Origin: Rostratula benghalensis
Taxonomy: Eukaryota > Chordata > Aves > Charadriiformes > Rostratulidae
DNA: 64,000 nt
Direction: 5' to 3'
Assembly: GCA_013399305.1 (NCBI GenBank)
Contig: VXAI01000021.1
Location: 5,274,031 to 5,338,030, forward strand
Both the position numbers and the translations under genes were made by a program. Shown piece after piece: positions 11,791 to 24,690 of the stretch. The notes below the pieces were generated by a model. The model saw only the letters and a program-made list of their open reading frames with translations, did not search any database and was not told the origin of the DNA. Numbering within the stretch: position 1 is the stretch's first letter; each line of letters begins with the position of its first letter.

Positions 11791-13429
11791 GGACTTCCAC
11801 CAGCATAAATCCAGCCACGTAGCAGGGTAATGAAAGGGCTCTAGCGTGGACTCAGGTCCTACATGGCACAATTGTGTGCCTCAGATGTTAATAAAATTGC
11901 CTGCAGATGACACAGGTCTTTTTCTCCAAAGTTATTTGGTTCCTGTGGTCAGGCAGCACAAGCTGAATATCTGCAGCCCAAGTCAAGGAAGGATTCCAGT
12001 GGACATAAATTTGTAGTTACTTTAGTGGAGAATCCCCACCAACCTAACACATGGAATCAAAATGGAGGACAGGTTTGGACCCACGCCATTTCACTGGACA
12101 GGAATCAACACATGAAACACTGTGCAACAAGTACCTGTTTCAAGACATCACAGAGGACACCACCAAAGGAGAGTGCTGCTGTTGGCAAGAGCGGAGCCAC
12201 AGCTGTTCAGGCGCGTGTATCATTTGACAGCGTGGAGCTCTGGCCTCCTCCCGCTGCTGTGTTAACTGCTCTGGGAGGAAGAGGTCTCTGGGGGGAGGCA
12301 GCAGTGACCGTATCGACTGCCTGGGAGTTGCCAAGCCCAAACCCTGATGATAGCAGGGGCTCTTACTAATTGGTATCAACCTTATCCTTACACAGCCATG
12401 GCACATGCAAAGACTCTCTCTTCGTGCAGCTGAGAGCGAGCAAATATTCACACGGTTTATATTTATGCTTCTGATTTTAACAAACAGGTTCTCATTTCCT
12501 GCACTTCTGCACTGAATCAAGACCTATGTCTGAAATTTAAGATATGCCTTAATCAGACGCAATAGGTTTTCTGGATGCCCCAGGCTTACCGATGTCATGG
12601 TGCCTGGGTGCATGTAAAATAAGTCTGGTCTGTGTCATTGGACTTTGACTGATGTGTGAAAACAATGACAATAAACCCCCATGACAAACTCAAATAAACT
12701 GTGATAGCAAAATTCAGTGAAACCTTTAATACTAATGGAAAATTTAATTGTATAGGGTACTGCAGTTTCTGAGGGTGCCTATATGCATGCACATACTACA
12801 CGTATTCACTAGCATTGGGGTATAAAGAAATGCCTCGTGTTAGAAATCTAGCCCCTGATCAAGGCCCAAATGCATGGCAATGACCAATAATCAAGTTTTT
12901 GTAATAATTGCAAAGCTGGTGCACGCTTTATCATTTACTGCAAGTTAAGTTCCCCATACTATGAGTTTAAGTTAGGAGAAGGGGCAAGAAACACGAGTTA
13001 AAGAAAGCATTAACAGTCAGTCAGAGAACATAGCTATTTTGTGGGGGATGTAGATAATCTGGAAACAAAAGCAGGACATTTTAAAGACCTATCTGTAGTT
13101 GTGGCTTTATTGAAAATGATAGATTTAAGAATGTGATTCATATGGTCACCCAGGGGGCATGGATCTGACTTACTGTGACTTGCTGATATTATTTATTTAA
13201 AAGAGTCAAATGTCACAGCAAAATATTTCTGCTAAAATGTGTATTTACCGAATTTTCCTTTCAGAGCTCAGCAAGGTGACAGCTGGAGAGGGGTGTCTGT
13301 GCATGTGTGGAAAAAAAAAAGAGGGGGAAGAAGTGGGGTGTTACTAAACACAAGATCACAGTACTCGAAACATCCTACTGAGATCAGAAGAATTGTGAAG
13401 CATACCGAGGTGGTACTCTAGCTATTCAT
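11791..13429. other. Non-coding interval
   Basis: Around 12020-12520 there are a 114-codon plus frame and a 126-codon minus frame that overlap, in a locally GC-richer patch. Neither has a recognisable motif or splice context. The rest is AT-rich unique sequence. Confidence 0.5.
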
Positions 13430-14300
13430 TAACTGCCTGTATCAGCCGGCCCGGAGATTAGAGCTTAATGCAATGGTGAAGTAAGTGTCCATATCACAGT
13501 AGCCATGGAGGAATAGCGAGATGTAATGAAACTGAATAGCTAGCCATTGAAAGTTGAAAAATATATTGATTTTTCAGTGCTTGATCACCCAGGAGGCTTT
13601 ATCAGGTATGAATACTTGGGAACCATCTGCTAACTCTGTAATGGTATTTTAGGATTTGTGACAGACACCAGCAAAAATAAACCTGCGTGTTAGAAAATAA
13701 CACAAAGTAAAGCCTGCTTCTATATAATACATTCCACTGCTCCACATCTGGTTTTCTCATTCCTGTCTTTTAATTGTTTTCAAATTAGCTATAGCTAATG
13801 TGTGAATACAAATTAAAATTAGTACACAGATTCAATTTCTCCCCACCTTTCACACCAAAGATAGCTCAGACATTTGTAGCTGCATTTATCTCTACATCAG
13901 ATTGCATTACTTATGTGGTAAAGATTTCTCTCCTCCCAAAAGGAAGTCAGCAGGACCCCAGTTATTGTGTTTAGCTATTGAACCTCGTTGTCAACATTTT
14001 TTAACATTCATTTGTGTAAGTCACAGAACAAAACTGAACAGGAATAGGCTTGGAGGCACAATATCTACATATTGTCTGATGTAAATAACACTCCTAGACA
14101 TGATTGGCATTCTCCAAACAACAATCATTGTTATTGAAATGTGCCTCTATTCCCCTTGTTTTAATACTCAGAATGATTATGAAATCTCTTTGGGTACGAT
14201 AAATCAGCTGAAAGATGTAATAACATGTTTCAGCTGTTGGAATGGATGTTTGATTACAGCTCTGAGGGTTTTTTCCTCATCTTGTTTCTAGTTTAATTCT
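13430..14300. promoter_or_regulatory. Candidate conserved non-coding block
   Basis: Repeat-free and frame-poor, with many homeodomain-type words and a compact cluster near 14100-14260. That cluster includes the SOX-type palindrome at 14120-14132. The evidence is texture and motif content only. Conservation has not been tested. Confidence 0.25.
14120..14132. promoter_or_regulatory. SOX-type inverted repeat
   Basis: aacaatcattgtt is a perfect palindrome around a central C and consists of two opposed aacaat half-sites. Opposed ACAAT motifs are the known dimer arrangement for SoxE proteins, although their preferred spacing is usually wider than here. The sequence symmetry is certain. The function is inferred. 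Confidence 0.35.
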
Positions 14301-15850
14301 TAATCCATTCTGTGATTTAAAAAAAAATATATTCTGCACATCAACAGCAAATACACATTCTTGTTTACAGAGTGTGGGTAGCTGAGCAGAAATCTCGTTG
14401 CATTTTAACAATGCAGGGAAAATATTTTTCTATTACAGTTTTGGTTAAAATAGTAAGCTAAACTGTCATTTGAAATTATATTCAGTAAACACTTAACTTT
14501 AGAACCTAAGGAAAAATAGAAAAGATGAAAAGGCAGCAAGGGGACAGGGTTGGGAGGGAAGGAATAGCAAGATGGAGACTTTGACCATGTTTCATTTCCA
14601 GACACACAGAAAAATCTGCCTCTCCTCCCCCACCTCTCTCCATGATTCTGCAAGCCCCTCTTCAAGTAAATGGGAGTAGAATTAATTTGCCCCGAAAGTG
14701 TAAATGGAGGAAAATTATTTCCCCCTGATTTTACACTGTAGCAGCAACACACAAAAGATGAAGGAAGTCAGACCGCACCACACAGTGGCAGCGAGAGCGA
14801 GACAGCTGGACAGAGGCTTTTGAAGGATCTGAGAATCTGTGTACAGCAAAGGCAGCCCAGCTTCTCCAGCTCACTCTCCCAGAAAAGATTCTGGCAAATA
14901 ATGCCTTTCCCTCAAGTGTATTTTGTGAAGGAAAAAATAGTGGAGAAAACATAACTAAGGGAAACAAAATGATTAGTACATGGGTGGTTTCCTTCTCCGA
15001 TCAACTTTCCTTCCCATCCCAAGGGGCTGCCCCTATGCTGACGAACACACTATGGCAGCTGCAAACACATTCCTTGATGTTCTCCCAAAGTTTGCAAGGC
15101 CAAAGAGGCAACTACATTCAGGACTGGTGGTGGGAAAATTCAGAGAAATTTGGGGCTTCCTGAGGTCTTTAGAACTGCTCAGTGATGTGTTGCCAACATT
15201 TCAACAAGAGGCTCCTAGGAGAATTCCCCTTTTGGCCTGCGATAAACCCTGTGCCCCAACAATGCGTTTGCTTGCCAAGAGGAGGGGCAAGGGATGAGAA
15301 AATCATTCAAGCGTTTCCCTCTTTAAATGAAAACACTTTCTCATCATCGTAATCAAGAAAAGAGACTATCCTCTTAGGAGAGCAACCCTACACCACCCAT
15401 ATGGGTAGAACTGCATATGCTCTTATCTCCCCGCAAGAAAGAGAACATGCATTTGTATTGAAGAAATCATATTCTGGATAGCAAGATGTCCACCCAGAAA
15501 GGAGTAGGCAAGGTCCCCACCATTTCTCCATGAGGTTGGGAGCCACTCATGGTAACCTAGAAAACAGTCAGGGATAGCTATTAAGTGCAACTCTAAGGTA
15601 ACTCTCACATGAGCAGAGCTCCCCAGGGCCCTATCCACAGTGTGCTACAACCAGACACATGCTGTGAACCCAGCCCCCACCTATGCAACAACAGAGGGAG
15701 GTTTCCTATTCTCCTTTACTCCTTCGTTTATTGTGTAGCATGTCTCTACTCTTGAAATAGGCAGGCTTTTAAATTAGGACACAAAACTCACTCTTCCCTA
15801 GAGCCACTAGCGCAATGAAGAAAATATTTCTAATGTTCAATGGAATCATA

Positions 15851-15872
15851 GAATACCTTTAAAAAGGTATTC
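15851..15872. repeat. Short inverted repeat, 10-bp arms
   Basis: The arms gaataccttt and aaaggtattc are perfect reverse complements separated by two bases. The preceding bases tggaatcatagaata resemble the end of a CR1 tail, so this may be the last trace of an element. Confidence 0.7.
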
Positions 15873-16280
15873 ATCAGTTAATTCACTCTCCTCTTTCTGA
15901 CCTTTAGTCAAGAGGAAAACTGCCAACTGCACAAAATCCTGCCAACTCCAAGGAGCTTAATTGTGCAGATTACAGTCTGTTTGTAACACAGATTATTAAA
16001 AGCACACTTGGACCCTTCATGTCCCCACGTTTGATTCAGTAATAGGTTCTGCATTAGATAAAAGAGATTTGTTTTGATCCCTTCCTCATAGATGCAGAGT
16101 GCCCTACACCTTTTGTATTCCAGACTCCATCATCCATGACCTCTTTGCATAAGTGACGGAGCTACAATAGGCGGCTTGGTACTGTAACTCCCAGCTCCCC
16201 ACTTTTGGGGGTGGAAGAAAGGCAGGAGGAGATTCACTTAATGATTTATATGGTATTCTTAAAAATACAAAAAATTCACT

Positions 16281-16311
16281 TCTCTTATTAACAGCATTCT
16301 CTTATTAACAG
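16281..16311. repeat. Short direct repeat, 17-bp period
   Basis: tctcttattaacag occurs exactly at 16281-16294 and again at 16298-16311. A small local duplication, otherwise unremarkable. Confidence 0.8.
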
Positions 16312-18164
16312 ACTCAGAGTCTCTGAGAGACTCTGGGACTTTTGTGGCACAAAACCAAGCTTGTCCATTTTTGAAAGCATAGCATCATGTTTTAAAAATG
16401 AAAAAAAGTGAAAATTGCCTTTCAAATTTCAGAGAATGAGGTGAAACAGTCAAAATGGGGAAAAAAAATCATAGAAATAAATTATGTGAAATAATTTCCT
16501 TAGCTTTAATTTTTCTTTTCTCTTCTCTTTTGCTTTCCCAGGGTACAAATTTAATGAGAGAGTAGCCTCATCATTCCCCCTAAAATTTTTAAAAAGTTAA
16601 AGCATTTACGTTTGCAACTTGTTTACAAATGCACAGAGATCGCCTTTAATTTCTAGTCATCATTGGGTATCCACAAATCAATTCTCTGCCCCAGAACCAA
16701 GGCCCAAGCCATCATCAATGCAGAGCCTGCATGGGAAACTTTTAGTTTGTATCTTCATTCTTCAGTTTCCTGCACCTCAGCATTATAATCATTAATAATC
16801 CAGGAGTTTTGCTTCAAATAATATCCAATATGTATTTTGTGAGGCTACTGCATACACTTCACTGCTCTTATGAAAGAAGGGAAGGTGAGCAGAGACGCCA
16901 GAGCTGTGGCCATTTATGTCAGCCAAGGATTCAGGATTGGCTGTTAGAGAAGAGAGGGGGAGTCACACCAAGCACAGTTTGTGCTCCCTACAGTGACCCT
17001 GCTGTGGCAATCTCCTTATTTTCTTCCTTATAAAGAAGGTAGGAGGTGGTAATGGCCTTCCTTGGTGTTAATGTGCTTTTGGTTGCTTGATAAAAATATT
17101 TTCCTTCCATAATCACTGCTCAACACAAGAATAAAAGCACAGAATACACTTTTAATTTGAACATATGCTTGTAGCTGTGTGTCAATTCCTTGCTGCTGTA
17201 ATGTTGATGAGGAGTTGTATGTGTAACAAATTGAAGAAAGCCAGAAACTAATTTCCTAAATGTGTTTCTTTCTCCAATGGTAAGGAAGTGATGAGTTTTA
17301 GATGAGAAATAACATCTATCTGCAGCTCAATGAACTGAAAATTCAGAAAGAAAACTCCTACAGTCTTCAGAAGTACCTGAGTGACACAAAAGAACAAACC
17401 TCTTCAAATTTGATGATGAAACTAAATGGAGTCAGCAAATAAAGAGGATGACAAGGACAGAGAAAGACTGAGACACACCTGAACTACTGCAATAAACGAA
17501 ATCAACAACTTCTTGTCTTTAAGAAAATAATGCTGGTCCTGTGATACATACCATAAGCTGTCATACTACTATTATTATACTTCAGCAAAAATTGTGCATA
17601 ACTGGCAGCTCCCTACATGTCCAGTTCTTGGTATCAGATGCTACCTGTCACATTCAGTGCAGTTGTGCTTCACTTAGTGAAAAATCAAGGAGGCAGCAGT
17701 AGTAATTAATTCTCTTGCTGCATTGTACTTGAATCCCCTTCTGCTACGAGACACAAGCAAACTCTCTTTGGGCATGCATTGAAGAAAATTAACTCCTACA
17801 AATTTTCTTTTGACCTGTGAAGAGTGCTACAGTCATCTCACAGTCCACAAAACCCTGCTCCTGTAGACCCAGGATTGCTGTTTATAAATTAACTCCAGTG
17901 AAAGAAGCTCACTGCCATGCCACTGCCGCATATGGAGGAATTCTATAGGGTTATCTCATTTCTGGAGTTCTGTGAAGCACCTTCATAGGATCATTTTGAT
18001 GCATAGGTTTTACTGAATGCATGTAAATATAGCTTTGGTGTAGTAAAATAGGTTTACTGAATGTTCTTATTATCTGGGTGATTTTACAAAAGTGGAGCTG
18101 TGTAATCGCATACCTTCAGAGTTAAAGGCAGATCCGGTTTTGCAGAGGTATTCTCACCTTACTT

Positions 18165-18992
18165 GATTGTTTTAAATTTCATTAGACCTCATAAGCTTGG
18201 TAGCTCTCCTCTGGGCACGCTCCAGCACTTCAAGGTCCTTCTTGTAGTGAGGGTCCCAGAACTGAACACAAGACCTGAGGTGAACCCTTACCAGTGCCTA
18301 GTAGAGAGGCACAATCACTTCCTTACTCCTGCTGGCCTTCTTGGACACCAGGACACACTGCTGGCTTATGTTAAGCCAGCTGTCCACCAGCGCCCCCAGG
18401 TTCTTTTCTGCTGGGCAGCTTTCCAGCCACTCGTCCCCAAGCCTGTAGCACTGCATGGGGTTGTTGTGACCAAAATGCAGGATCCACCATTTGGCCTTAT
18501 TGAACCTCATATAATTGGCCTTAGCCAATTGGCCTCAGAGATCCCACCTGTCCAGGTCCCTCTGTAGAGCCTCTTTACCCTCAACCAGATAAACACTCCC
18601 ACATAGTTTGGTGTCACCTGCAAACTTACTGAGGGTGCACTCAATCCCTTCATCCAGGTCATCAATAAAGTTATTAAATGAGACTGGCCCCAAAACTGAG
18701 CCCTGAGGGACACCACTGGTGACCAGCCACCAACAAGATTTCATCCCATTAATCACAACTCTCTGGGTATGGCCATCCAGCTAGTTTTTTACCCAATGAA
18801 GGGTACACTTGTCTATGCCATGATTTGCCAGCTTAGCCAGGAGAATGCTGTGGGAGACGCTGTCAAAGGCCTTACTAAGGTCCAGGTAGACAACGTCCAC
18901 AGCCTTCCCTCCATCCAGAAGGCGGGTCACATGTTCACAGATAGAGATCAGGTTGGTTTTGCTATACACATACTCCTCTGAACTCACATTGG
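18165..18992 (-). mobile_element. CR1 LINE fragment, reverse-transcriptase domain, inactive
   Basis: Read from 18992 down to 18165 on the minus strand, this is CR1 ORF2. In order it shows NLISICEHVTRLLDGGK, the RT motif A region VVYLDLSKAFDSVSHS with its catalytic aspartate, then motif [11 protein letters not shown]. Motif C, usually FADDTKL in CR1, is FAGDTKL here, so one catalytic aspartate is lost. Downstream are [31 protein letters not shown] and [19 protein letters not shown]. Stops and frameshifts break the frame several times (frames 18781-19053, 18535-18756, 18507-18716, 18298-18528). It lacks the endonuclease at the 5' side and the 3' tail. A dead 5'- and 3'-incomplete copy. Confidence 0.93.
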
Positions 18993-21294
18993 TCGTGATA
19001 TGATTACTAGCACAATGAGTTACTACCAAGATGCTGAAAAAGATCATAATCATTACATTATGAAATCAAAATCAAGAACTTTAAGATAAAGTGCCTGGAA
19101 ATCAAAATTACCATCTGCAATAGAATATTTTTCCAAGTTTTCTTGTGAGGTATCAGCATTTGGTAAGATACTTCAAACAACATATTTCAAAGTGGAAGGA
19201 GTGAATGTTAATCACTGCCGATAGCAGTACAGTAATTTGCACTGCATAAGTGCGACTGCACCAGTAGCAAAAAGGGCTGTTAGAAGACAGACTTGCAGTG
19301 TGCCTCCATATTTCACATGTAAATAAACGTTTTTTTCCTTAAAATGTTCAATAGTACTAATTTTGATTTGTTGTAAAAATTCTGGGTTAGTTGCCAATTC
19401 TTGAAAGCAATACAGGATTACTCCTTGTTTTTAAACAAGAAATTTAAGGATACAGACATAAGAAAAAGTATCTGTTATATGAAACTAGATGATCGTATGA
19501 CTCCTACTCAGTCTGATAAAAACAGAAGACTATCAAGTATTGAAAAAATGCATAAAACCATTGGTTTTCTCTTTCCTTATTCCCTCTGAAATCGCCTGTG
19601 TCCCAATTCAAAAAAACAGGTTCCACATTCTTATCTTTATTTATAAGGCTGTGTTTGCCTTATTGCCATGCAAAGTAGGTATAAAATGCTACAAATTAGA
19701 ATGGCAATATTTCATAAGCACTTTGTAGTGGCGTAAATAACGAGAACTCAAACAGAAATAGTTTTTCTCTCCTTCAGAAATTTTTTGAGGTTATATATTT
19801 TTCCAGCTCAAAATTTAGATAAAAAACATTTTCATAATCTGAAAAGTGTTTGCAACTAAAAATTAGAAGACTATTCAGTTTGATAATTCTCATCAAATAC
19901 ATTGTTTCAACAACCATGGGACATTTCACTTCCACTTGACCAGTTAATTTTAAATGTTTTGTAATTTGTTTCTAAACTTAAAATTGGAAAAATTTCTGTC
20001 AAAATATGTAAACGTATGTCTGACATTTTTGCGAGCTTGATATCCAAAAAAAAACCCCAAAAACCAGCTGGGACAAACCACAAGAGCTGGGAAAGCATGT
20101 CAAGTCACATATAACAATAAGATATCAGGAAGGGTGATTAAGATTCAGGTTAGATACCGGGAAAAAATTTGGAAATAAACATCGATTTGATGAGCTATGG
20201 AAAAACTTCCAAGGCCAGATCTTACGCCAGCTTTCTGCCCATGCTGCTTTCTCAAATGGCATGCAGACTTCCAGCCTTGTGTTCTCTTACTGTTGCCCAC
20301 TGCCCTTTGGCTCTAGCTGTGCCAGCCTGGCCCTCCTCAGGCACCTTTGCTGGGGGACTGGAAGTTCTCTGCCCTCTTTTCATGTGTTTGTCCCAGCAAA
20401 GCTGAACCACAGAGCTACAACCACAGCTTCTGCCTACTGGCACGAAAAGTTCTGAGAAGGTGGCTGGGTTCTTCATGCAGCACTGCTCTCTGTCCAGCAC
20501 TCCCACAGGAAGGATATCTGCAGGGGCTTCGGAGAGCTGGAGCTCCCTGAATGTACCACAGGCTTCCGAGAAAGTGACTTTGAACATGCCTCTCTGATAC
20601 CCCTGATGCTTGCTGCATCAGGGCTGGGCAACAGATAGACACTCCAGCACCTTGTCACCACTGGCAAGTTGCTATGTTAGGGAGAAAGGACCAAGAAAGT
20701 GAATATAGCCTTTCAATAATTCTCCGGTTATGCAAGAACACTATGTAAATCCATACAGGAAGGTGAGGACACCATGACACATTTAACTGGTGGACAGTCA
20801 TGTAAGAACCACAAAGAAAAGTAATGCAAGATGATGCAATTTCACCTTCCTCTGAAGTAAGATCAATCCACCCTGGAGTTGATCATATTTAACCTCTGTT
20901 TGCAGCAAAGTCATAGCACCAAAACATGAACTATTTCTAAAAACTACCTGATTTGGAAGCTGTGCTATATTCCAGTGCTTAGCACTTTCCCACTTCTGAT
21001 TGCTGGCATCCCACCATCACAGTCTTTAAATGATTTGCTAACAAAACCAGCCTTCTAATGAATAAAACAGACAGTGACACTAAATAATGAGCCTCTTGCC
21101 ATTATGGTCAGCTACATTAAATTTATTACAAGACCTCGAATTATTTGCAGAACCAGAAAAAAGTTCTATGAGAACTAACCCCCTCGGGTAAGCAGCCTAG
21201 GTAAAACTTGGTGCACTGTGTACAATACATGTATGTATACTCTTGTATATACCGTAGGATTAGGGTTTTTTTCTTACACTAAATGGGAGATATT

Positions 21295-21308
21295 GGGGGG
21301 GGGGGGGG
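21295..21308 (+). repeat. Poly(G) run, 14 bases, flanked by AT repeat
   Basis: Fourteen consecutive G are followed directly by atatatatat. GGG triplets also occur upstream at 21273-21275 and 21285-21287. The tract could fold as a G-quadruplex on the plus strand. Long G runs are error-prone in sequencing, so the exact length is uncertain. Confidence 0.85.
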
Positions 21309-21900
21309 ATATATATATTTTCAGTGGTATTTTCTACCACTTTTGACCCATTTTAGTTGCATGTTCTTTATTGTAAAACATAAAAGGAAACAAATTTACA
21401 TTTGCCCATGAACTCCAATTCCTCCTCCTCTTCTTCCATATTAAAATTACATCCAGTTTTTCTCATAAGACGCATTTTCCCTTTGTATGGAGGAAGAGGA
21501 AGTCCATCTCCCCCAAGTATTTACGCTATGTAATCTATGAACAGATTTAATTATCTGGAGGTTTTTCAAGAAAATCCATTACATGGCCCAAAAGTACATT
21601 AAAAAATTAGATGTGAAATTTTTCATCATCAACATCTTCTTTCACGTTTCTGTTTTAATTTCTGGCTGTATTTCCATTGTGAACCTGCTAAACTTACTTG
21701 CCTACTACCTTTTAAGAAGCTGGCTTTCTGATTAATAAAGAACGAGCTGTTCCCCTCATCTTGTCCATTACAACTAATGTTTTCCTTCCTTACACATATC
21801 AGTTCTTACACCTACAATTCAAATGGTTTTAATCTATGAGATTAATGCAGTTTTAGCCTCGGCACCCTTTAATACAGATGGCTGGTGTTTCCTATAATTT

Positions 21901-21924
21901 CTAAATTAAATTGACTTAATTTAG
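21901..21924. repeat. AT-rich inverted repeat, 9-bp arms
   Basis: The arms ctaaattaa (21901-21909) and ttaatttag (21916-21924) are perfect reverse complements around six bases. Each arm contains an AATTA-like homeodomain word. Chance is plausible given the local AT richness. Confidence 0.55.
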
Positions 21925-23105
21925 ATCAAAATGTAGAATATATTATTGTCTCTTGTATAATTAAAAAAGCCCTATATGTTTAATTAGAAAATTTCTCAAG
22001 GTAAGGGATGTATATCCTAGAAGCACTGGAAGACAGGTTTTGTTACATGCATGCTCAGTACCTCTCCCTCTTATCCAGGCAGGCATGGCTCTGCAGTTAC
22101 TCACTAGGGAGGCACAATTTTAGCTCAGTCAGGAGAGGCCAGAGCTGCAGTACTGGCTGAAATCTTCCTTTGGTGGCCCAGGCAAGGATCATCTCCCTTC
22201 CTGGCCCTGGCCACACCTCATTCAATAAGGGCAAGTGCTTATGAAAAAGATCTTGTTTCTAAAGATGATAGCACCTAACCTAAAAACAGCAAAAAGATCT
22301 AGTGATACAAAAAGTCACTGCCCCCCGACTGCAGAGGCCATGGTGGGACAAAAGAACAACCTCTTAACCTGCTCCATCTACAGGTACGCCAGGTACTTCT
22401 CATTTCGATTAGTCAAGTCCACGCACAACTGAGAAAGTTGGAGTGTTATTGCTATAATTGTTTTATTCTTTTCTTCCCATTTCCCTGCCTTCCCCACCCC
22501 TGGGCTCTTAAAAGAAAGACTCCCAGGAGTTTCCATTCAAGTGGACTGAAAACAGTGTCAGTGGGGGCTAACTTCTGCAGCACAGGTTGTTGTCACCAGT
22601 GACCTATTCAACAACAGCAGCACCAGCCTGGCTTTGTCTTCTGCTCCACTAAACAAACTGATGGCAGACTCAGTCCTGCTGCAGAAATATTGAGAATTAA
22701 AGAAAGCACAAAGGGAGCAGGCAGCAGGGTTGAAACATTTAGTGGAAATAGGGGAGCTGGTCAATAAAAGCGGATGGAGACTGGATCAAAAGGGGCTGAC
22801 TTACAATGGGACATGGGCTAAAAAGGGGTGTGCACTATCCCACAGGTCAAAAATGACAAAACATTGTGCTCCTGAAGCTGTCACCATCTGCACAGTAGGG
22901 AGGGGATCTGGAAGCAAGAAGAAATGTAAAGCTAGCAAGTCAATATATAGGCAATGTGCAAAGAAAAAAAAAAATGTAAAGGGTGAAATTCTGTGGTGCT
23001 CGCAACAAGCTGAGACCACTGACCTCAATGAAACAAACAAAAGAAATGTTTAGAGGAGATATAGGAAAGAAAGAAAAACAAAGTGTGATATGGAAGAGTG
23101 AGATT

Positions 23106-23290
23106 TTTGGTTAAGGCATTCATCTGGGACTTGGGAATGCTGGGTCCATTTCAAGACTCTGCCATGTATTTCCTGTGGGATCAGAAGTGAAGCATGTAAT
23201 CTCTCTGCAATTCAGTCCTCATCAGTGAATAAATACTCAGGGAGAGGATATGACATGTACTGTAGGTGTGCACAGTGCATAGCACACTGG
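23106..23290 (+). repeat. MIR-type SINE, near full length
   Basis: The order of parts follows MIR. A tRNA-derived head (ggttaaggcattcatctggg with box-A-like spacing, then ctgggtccatttcaagactc at the box-B position) is followed by ctctgccatgtatttcctgt. Then comes the core-like aagcatgtaatctctctgca, cagtcctcatcagtgaataa, and a 3' part with cacagtgcatagcacac. Diverged, with no autonomous function. The family assignment is from the arrangement of parts and not from an alignment. Confidence 0.62.
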
Positions 23291-23491
23291 GGTACCCCCC
23301 TAAGCTCAACCATACTTCACTCATGTAAAAGAAAAAGTCAGTTGAAAAAGGCAGAAAAGTGAAAAATTCCAAATTTTGGGGTTTTTTTCTATTTTGCAGG
23401 CATTTAAATGGATCACATTTATTCTTAAGTAAGTTTTCAAAGCATTAAACTTCCAATCACACTTTTCTATCACTTTCTACCTTTGAGGCAC

Positions 23492-23536
23492 TGAATACAA
23501 ATATCTGACTAGTATCCAGTGAATACAAATATCTGA
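23492..23536. repeat. Short direct repeat, 28-bp period
   Basis: tgaatacaaatatctga occurs at 23492-23508 and again at 23520-23536. A partial local tandem duplication with diverged spacer sequence. Confidence 0.85.
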
Positions 23537-24429
23537 ATGTTACCCAGAGATTTTTCCCTTCTCTCTTTTTCTGTTTCCTATATTACCTTTTGCTCTTATG
23601 CCATGTTCCAAAACCTCTTCTCTTCTGGAGAGGTTAAAGGAGAAGAGAAAGAGTGAAATCATTATGCCTGTGACTTTCCAAAACTGGGGGGAAAATAAGC
23701 TAAAACTTTAATGATATTTGAGAAAAGTAATTTCCACACTTTAAAGGTGTTTGGCATGTTTTCAGTGGAAAGGGAGATTTTTTTTCATCCTTTCTTCTTT
23801 CGTGTAATTTCATTTAATTTAAATATATTTCCCTCCTTAACTTTGTGCAGAAAGAAAGAAGCCCAGAAAAGTAAAATGGCTACAGAAAATAGAATTTCTC
23901 TGGATATTAAAAGACACCCCTACACACACATTTTAAGAATATTATTTTTCCTTGAAAATTTGAGATAAAACCCTGTCCCCACACACACATAATGAGAAAA
24001 TCCACCCAGTTAAACTCTGTTCTGTGTAACCATCCTTAATAATAGCAACAGAGGCTACTAGATCTTGCAAATGGGTTCCTACACCAGTTATTGGAGTGAC
24101 TGCAGCCACAGGGGAACACACCTTGTCTGCCTTGAGGTGATAAACTGCTTTCCTCTGTCACAGCAGAAGATAAGGAAGGAAGGTTCTTATGCCCGGGCAT
24201 GTAGCTCTGTTACTTATCCCAGAGAGTATGGAAGATCTGCCTGTATCTTCAAACCTGTGCCTAGATGGCATGAAGATCACTGCCCCATGGATGAGCTGCT
24301 ATTTGTCAGACAGAGCAGCCTAAGTGTGCCTAGAAAGTGCCCGAGCTGCCTAATCATCATCTGCTCTTAACTATGCTAGTTCCACAGAAATCAACTCCCA
24401 AATCTGTCCTCAGAGTTTAAATGCTGGCC
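23537..24429. other. Non-coding interval
   Basis: AT-rich sequence with pyrimidine-rich patches. The frames at 23711-23968 (85 codons) and 24065-24370 (101 codons) show no recognisable domain. Confidence 0.5.
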
Positions 24430-24690
24430 ACCTGGCTGATAGTCTCACAAGTAATAAAATAATTCAAACAGGTCAAGTTACCGACTCAGAAACAGTAAGA
24501 GGTTTTTTTGCTTCCCGCCACGGAGAGGAAAATTTCCAGTCTCTGTTCAGAATTGGCCGTCATTATTAAATGCACACATGGATGGTCTTTTTGGCCGTGA
24601 TATAAATGACTTAAAGCTGTGATTCAAATAGGTCTATAAAGTGCTTCTATGATGTTCCTGTCCCTTCTTTTTTCCTTTTTTGAAACTGTC
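24430..24690. promoter_or_regulatory. Candidate conserved non-coding block
   Basis: Compact unique stretch with mixed composition: ttcccgccacgg near 24514, aattggccgtcattattaaa near 24552 and tataaatgacttaaagctgt near 24600. It has no repeat or frame. The texture resembles vertebrate conserved elements. This is an impression only. Confidence 0.22.

Larger units (their letters stand above)
14301..18164. other. Non-coding interval
   Basis: No gene or named repeat. Short structures present: an inverted repeat at 15851-15872, a 17-bp-period duplication at 16281-16311, and a strong pyrimidine tract ending in cag near 16540. The tract looks like a splice acceptor but leads into stops or no donor. 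Small frames at 14405-15297 overlap on both strands and look like chance. Confidence 0.5.
18993..23105. other. Non-coding interval
   Basis: AT-rich unique DNA. A GC-richer patch at 20250-20670 has several overlapping frames on both strands (up to 111 codons, minus) with no recognisable motif. The G14 run at 21295 and the inverted repeat at 21901 are listed separately. Nothing here supports a gene. Confidence 0.5.

Noticed and set aside
12025..12520. Overlapping 114- and 126-codon ORFs on opposite strands
   Set aside because: Mutually overlapping, no recognisable motif, and readily explained by low stop density in a GC-richer patch.
16505..16620. Strong pyrimidine tract plus cag as a splice acceptor at about 16540
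   Set aside because: Two frames stop within a few codons. The third is open for under 20 codons and has no donor.
20169..20667. Cluster of overlapping ORFs on both strands (up to 111 codons)
   Set aside because: At least four frames are open at once, which points to composition and not to coding. No motif recognised.
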